From: Glomus cerebriforme | Lineage: Eukaryota; Glomeromycota; Glomeromycetes; Glomerales; Glomeraceae | Reading direction: 5' to 3' | Length of the DNA stretch: 64,000 nucleotides | NCBI GenBank assembly: GCA_003550305.1 | Contig: QKYT01000138.1 | Span: 896-64,895 of the forward strand | In this document: positions 59,131 to 64,000 of the stretch, in pieces | Layout of the letters: each line of letters starts with the position of its first letter | Position numbering within the stretch: the first letter of the stretch is position 1 | Position numbers and translations under genes: made by a program | The notes under the pieces: generated by a model | The model's database searches: none | What the model saw: the letters and a program-made list of their open reading frames with translations, nothing else | What the model was told of the DNA's origin: nothing

Positions 59131-61417
59131 CTAATTTAATAAATAGTTAAAATCCATCTTATCTAAAAAAAATTCGTTTACAAAAATTAGTAATAAAATC
59201 TAATAAAGTGTAAAATAATTCTATAATCATACCATTAGAAATTTTTGTTTTATCTTGTTCTCCGTAATGAAAATTTGGATTTTGATATAATTTATCCTCA
59301 TCTATTTTTAAATAAATTAAATAAAATAAGCATAAATTCATTATTATTACACGTAATATAACTTCTTTTTTCCTTGTTAGTACATTGTAAGAATTTTACA
59401 ATCACAATTTATTATTAATAATTAGAATTTGAAAATTTAAAAATTTAGAAATAGTTACCTTCATTGTTATTTAATTTTACTTTTTTGGAATTAACAGTTT
59501 TAAAGTTTTCATCATCATCTATTTAAAATAATCATAATTATTTCTTAATTGTTGATAATTAATTGTGATAAAAATGATTTGTCTATTACCATTAAAATAA
59601 ATTCTTTTGGTTTTGTTTTCTATTAATTTTTTTTTAAAAAAAATAATATATAAATTATTAAGAATTCACAGAATTATATATTAATCTTAAATCTTACCAA
59701 TAATCAAATCATTCTGTATATCAAAGTCAAGTTCTATACTATAATAAGCTATAAAAACAAATAAACATAAATGTATTAAAGTTATCAATTTTCATAACCA
59801 AAAAAAATTTAAACCGTGTTAAAAATTACCTTCTTGTTCTTCTATTAAATAAAGGATAAAATAAATTACTACTTATAATGAAGTTAATTAAGATTTAATA
59901 ATAAATAACAAATAATATTTACCTTTCGTTGCATTTCTTGGTTCAGGCAAGCCTTTAAAATTATAAACTCTGCTNCTAAAATTTCCAAAAAAGGAATTGG
60001 TAGATCTAGTACTTATGCTAAAATTTGTAGATTTAGAACTTATGTTGCTAAAATTTAAATTTAACTGAGAATTATTAAAATTTGTATTATTATTTATCTG
60101 TTGTTTATTTTCATTTTGGAAATATAATCTACGTAAATCTTCAATTTGTTATTAAGAGTATGAATATCAGGTCTTTTTGTTGGATCAGCATCCCAACATT
60201 GCTCCATTAATAGTTTATATTCTAAAGGAGTTCCTGGTATTATTCTTGGTCTCATTCCATTTACTATCTTTATTGCAAGATCATAATTATGTTTACTAAT
60301 AAAAGGTGGTTGTCCAGATGAAATTTCCCACATAAGCATGCCAATACTATAAACATCAGATGCAAATGTAGTTTCTTTTCCAGCAATAACTTCAGGTGCT
60401 ATGTAAGGAAGATTTCCGTATATACTATTTAATGGTTTATCAACTGGTCCACAAAATCCAAGATCACTGATTCTAAATTTTTGACCAATTTGATTAAATA
60501 ATATATTTCCAGAATGNAAATCTCTGTGAANTGCATTTTCTCGATGGATTCTAGAAANNGNANANATNATNTCATNAGTAATTTGAATTCTATCTTTCCA
60601 TGTAAGTTTATTTTGTTGTAAATATTCTCTTAAATTTTTATGCAATTTTTTCATTACAAGCATGTAATTTCCATCAGGATCTTTTGTTATCCCATAACAT
60701 TTTACTATTGTTTCATATTTGTTGCTTATAGTTAAATGAGATTTACACTAAAAAAAAACAAAAATTTGCAATGATTCAATAATTTTTCAAATATTTTTTC
60801 AAAAAAAAAAAAATAAAATAAAATACCTCCTCAAACCAACTTCTATTGGCACTTTCAACATTTACTAACTTCTTAAGGATCACCATGTGGTCTCCATATC
60901 TTTTTAATTTTTTTCCTTCATTATCCCATTCTTCATAAGGTCCATCAATCCAAACTGCCGTATAAATTTCAGAGCATCCACCTTTAGTTAAATATTTAAC
61001 ATTTTGTAAGTTATCATATGGGATCCATTCTACTATCTTATTTGGACTAATAGTTTTCATTTGACATTTTTGTATTAAATTATCAATGTCATTATTTCCA
61101 GACGTCCAGTTTGAAAATTTTGTTTTTAAATAATTACGAACACAATGTTCACAGTATAATGTAGCTAAACATTCATCTTGACAATCTTCACAAATTCTTT
61201 TTGTTCCTTCATTAAAAAGAATTCTATTTTTATCAAAATCTATATTTAACCATTTTATTGCTTCCAATTTTTCATCTTTTGTAAGGGATTTGTCAGCAAG
61301 AATTGTTTGTTGTCTAAATTCATGTCGTTTTTCAGAATTATTAAGAATCTTATAATCTATCAATGCACGTGCCCTCCTACATGCAGCCGAAACTAATTTC
61401 ATTCGAATAGTAGTCAT
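59131..61417 (-). CDS. Zinc-finger/TKL-like protein kinase (array member 2, one frameshift)
   Basis: Exons: 61417-60827 (591 nt), 60747-59923, 59841-59830 (12 nt), 59748-59698, 59619-59590, 59518-59459, 59301-59233 and 59162-59131. It starts MTTIRMKLVSAACRRARAL. The zinc finger is CEDCQDEC...CEHC, then FSNWTSGNNDIDNLI, LTKGGCSEIYTA and VILKKLVN. The C-lobe has HRDxHSGN (undetermined bases here), SDLGFCGPVDK, IAPEVIAGKETT and MEQCWDADPTKRPDI. As given, the frame breaks near 60143-60150, after LNNKLK, and stops at 60094. Exon 2 is 825 nt where 826 would keep phase, and the following bases read in the shifted frame as a normal family tail (NENKQQINNN...GLPEPRNATK). So it is a single-base loss in an A-run, either real or a sequencing error; nearby undetermined bases favour caution. 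The end reads DKMDFNYLLN. Confidence 0.78.
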
Positions 61418-61448
61418 GATGAAATTTTTATTAACTTGAAAAATAAAA

Positions 61449-61474
61449 TATGGAGGAACGGAGCTTTTTATAAC
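61449..61474 (-). promoter_or_regulatory. TATA box and conserved CCGTTCCTCCAT element
   Basis: Minus strand: GTTATAAAAAGCTCCGTTCC then TCCATATTT, about 35-57 nt upstream of the start at 61417. It is shared with the other array members, which supports these starts and a common basal promoter. Confidence 0.6.
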
Positions 61475-62351
61475 ACAATTATTACAGAAGTTGTACAAAC
61501 AAATACGTCGTGTAACTATATTAATTGTACGAAATTTTAGGATTATCTTAATTTTTTTTTCAAGAAATCTTGTTTTTTTAGATTAATTATTAATCTTTAG
61601 AATCACTCGACAAAAAATGAGAAATCTAATTTAACAACTGCAATGGGATTTGATAGTATTTAAGTAAATGAATAAACTAAAATAATTTATTAAAGAGTGA
61701 AATGAACAAGATTTATTAACCCGTTTTGTTACAAAAAAATATATATATTTAACAAACTAATCTTCGATTGTAAATATAAAAGAAAAATGATTCAAAATAG
61801 TCAGAGAATTTTATTTTCATCTTGCTTGATAACGTTTATTCTGATAAAAAAAAAATCAATTTCAAATAGAATAAAGAAGGAAATTACCTTCAAATAATTT
61901 ATCCAACGTCATTTTTTAATATTCTTTTATGAGGCGCAACCATTACATCAGTTTATTTAAAAAGTGTTTATTTACAATTAACTTTTTATTTTTGAAATCA
62001 TCAATTAACTCGTTTATTTATTCAAATTAAAGAAAATAATAGAAAATTCCTGATGCGACAACCTTTAATTAAATAACTGTATGATTTTCACACGAAAAGA
62101 GTGAATTAAAAATTCTTTAATTCTCAGAAATAAAAACAATATATTATTTTTATTATTACTACTATAATAATATTTTTACTATTAAACAAAAAATATAATT
62201 TGATAATGTCTATTAACGATTATACTAATTTCAAATTTCAAATATCTTCTACTTTAAACCTCTGACAAAATAAAAAAAAATTTGTACTAACAATTAAAAA
62301 AAAAAAGAAACCATTACATTAACTTAAAAATTCACTTTTTTTTACCTTTCT
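61475..62351. other. Intergenic between the kinase array and ELMO
   Basis: AT-rich, no gene recognised. Confidence 0.4.
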
Positions 62352-64000
62352 TTAGGAAAAAGGATCATCATAATAAAACCCACTACCACCAGTTCCAATG
62401 ATAGGTAATTTATTTGGTACTTCAATATTTTGTGGTATTTCAACTTTTTCACCACTTAAATCTAATAATTTAACTTTAACACCAATTTCTGTTAATATAT
62501 GTATAAATTCTGCGGTATCTTTACTACCAATATTTTTATCAAATAACATATTAAGACCATCCGTCCATTCTGAATATTGTATAGAATTTGTTGCTATAAA
62601 TTCTGTTAATACTGTATCCGGTCCTGACATTAATGAAAATGTTAAATCTTGTGATAAGAGATTATTTGTTATAATGGTACTATTTGAAATATTTTTTGAA
62701 TTAAATTTAGGTGGTGATCCCGGTGATGTTATTTGTGGTGAAGGTCCCGTCATTATATCTGTCACCAAGGATAAGTCAACTAAAATTTAAAAGAAAGAAA
62801 ATATTTTATTAATTTTTCCTTTTTTAAAAAAATATACACACACATATATAGTATTAATTTTTTCTTACTTCTTTCAAGAAGATCTTCAACGCCATCTCTA
62901 ATTAAGGTTTTTTCTAAATAGTCACTATAATGTAAAAATTTTGTATTTGGACTTAATCTATAAAATCTCCATTTTTTATTCATCATTGTTCTTTTTCCAA
63001 GATTTGTTGTGGAATTTAATGGAACATTTGTGGTTGACGTAATTTGAAACCAATCCCCTATCAACAAACATTTAATACGTTGATTCTTTACAAATTCATA
63101 TGATTCTGTATATAATCTACCACGCAAATTCCTAAAAAAAATTATATTAAATTAAAAAATTAAATTTACTTTTAATTAAAAACTTAAAATAAAAAAAGAT
63201 TTACCTCACAGGAGTTTTACTTAATAAATCATCGCCTAATTCTAATTCTTTTAATTGTCTATCTCTAATGATTTTATATTCAACCTCCAACATATCCTTC
63301 TCGAATTCATATAATTGTTTGGTTGCCTCATCCCTTAATGCAAATTTCAATTGACTTCTTACTAAAGCTGAAACTTTAGGAAAATCATCAACTGTTGCTT
63401 CCATTTCATTCCATAATCTGAAAAATGCTTTGACCGTTATGTAATGAATCTTTTCAAAAGCTAACAATAAAGGTTGAAATGATGTTGATGTCGTATCTAA
63501 AGAATTAAATAAAATATGTTATAGTATATATGATATATCTTATTATATAGAATTAAAAAATCTCTATTAAAACTTACATCCAGTACTAACATCCCAATAA
63601 TCACATAAGAGTTCTGTAACTTCAATGGATGTTTTTGCAAATGGACATCGTCGTTCTACTGGTCGATTATATTGTTCTAAGATTGTCTAATGAAATAAAG
63701 TTTATTAATATATTTATTTTAAAATTAATAATGATAAATTATAATTACAATTAATCATTTTACTTACTTTTTGATAACCATCAATATCTTTTTTCATAAA
63801 TCCGTGCATATTTTCAAGACCTAAATATCCGACCCGTTGAATTTCCCATTTCGGTGCTTCAGTTGCAAATCCAATTTTTCGCCATTTACCATCTTCATCA
63901 GATAGATTTGCTTTCGTCCATAATTCTTCCAACATTGCTTTATGTGATGGAATATGTAATGATACTTGTGTTCTTTTCCATCGATATGCTTGTCGTACGA
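62352..64000 (-). CDS. ELMO/CED-12 family protein, 3' part
   Basis: The C-terminal ~440 residues are visible; the 5' part lies beyond the window end. Exons (minus): 64000-63768 (open), 63686-63578, 63496-63205, 63131-62869 and 62779-62352. The ELMO-domain part reads SHKAMLEELWTKANL and IQRVGYLGLENMHGF, followed by CPFAKTSIEVTELLCDYWDV. Helices with KIHYITVKAFFRLWNEM come next. The C-terminal PH domain has LLIGDWFQI, WRFYRLSPNTKFLHYSD and YSEWTDGLNMLFDK. Comparable segments in animal ELMO are RLSPNHKVLHY and WTDGLNALL (family knowledge). ELMO proteins bind DOCK-family exchange factors to activate Rac-type GTPases, controlling actin and polarity. A Ser/Pro loop (SPQITSPGSPP) interrupts the PH region. 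All four introns are GT-AG with preserved phase. Confidence 0.88.

Noticed and set aside
62398..62790. 130-codon plus-strand frame
   Set aside because: Antisense to the last exon of ELMO, which has clear homology on the minus strand.
1..64000. CRISPR arrays, operons, ribosome-binding sites or prokaryotic features
   Set aside because: Spliced genes, eukaryotic-type multidomain ACC, and F-box, BTB and ELMO families make this a eukaryotic nuclear sequence. The only regular short repeats are satellites and coding repeats.

Overview
This is an AT-rich eukaryotic window with many short GT-AG introns, poly-A/T tracts and heavily expanded gene families. The families point to an arbuscular mycorrhizal fungus (Glomeromycotina, most likely Rhizophagus or a close relative): zinc-finger/NWTSGN-type TKL-like kinases, BTB-BACK-TLDc proteins, F-box proteins, Kelch single-pass membrane proteins and SAM-domain proteins. 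The genus call rests on recognising these families, not on a search.

Layout. 1-3.9 kb holds kinase relics, a roughly 25-bp satellite and hairpins. 3.9-10.4 kb holds two kinase genes on the minus strand. The first encodes four tandem zinc-finger/N-lobe units followed by a single kinase C-lobe; the second is an ordinary one-N-lobe kinase with a tail built from tiny phase-1 exons. 10.4-16.7 kb is intergenic, with small inverted-repeat elements and a decayed kinase. 16.7-19.2 kb (+) is a gene joining four EF-hands to BTB-BACK-TLDc. 20.5-27.7 kb (-) is a complete acetyl-CoA carboxylase (ACC1). 29-32.6 kb carries three F-box-like genes. 33.3-35.5 kb carries a fold-back element and a MITE. 37.1-39.4 kb (+) is a 5'-truncated, frame-broken kinase interrupted by a palindrome-rich segment. 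39.8-41.9 kb (-) is a secreted/membrane Kelch protein. 43.3-44.2 kb (-) is a SAM-domain protein with a C-terminal membrane hairpin. 44.3-44.8 kb is a MITE with an 8-bp target-site duplication. 47.7-53.0 kb (-) holds two tandem copies of an FAD-dependent monooxygenase, one with an assembly gap. 53.7-61.5 kb (-) is a kinase tandem array (two genes, one orphan N-lobe exon, one orphan tail). 62.4 kb to the window end (-) is the 3' part of an ELMO/CED-12 gene.

How it fits together. Conserved housekeeping-type genes (ACC1, ELMO) sit among accessory families that appear to be turning over by duplication and decay. Kinase loci in every state are present: intact, frameshifted, truncated, orphan exon and near-erased relic. 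Exon/intron models below were built by hand from splice sites, reading-frame continuity and comparison between paralogues inside the window; none has been checked against transcripts. The strongest candidates for something under-described are the multi-N-lobe kinase with its exon-duplication logic, the EF-hand/BTB/TLDc fusion, and the conserved 12-nt microexon in the kinase tails.
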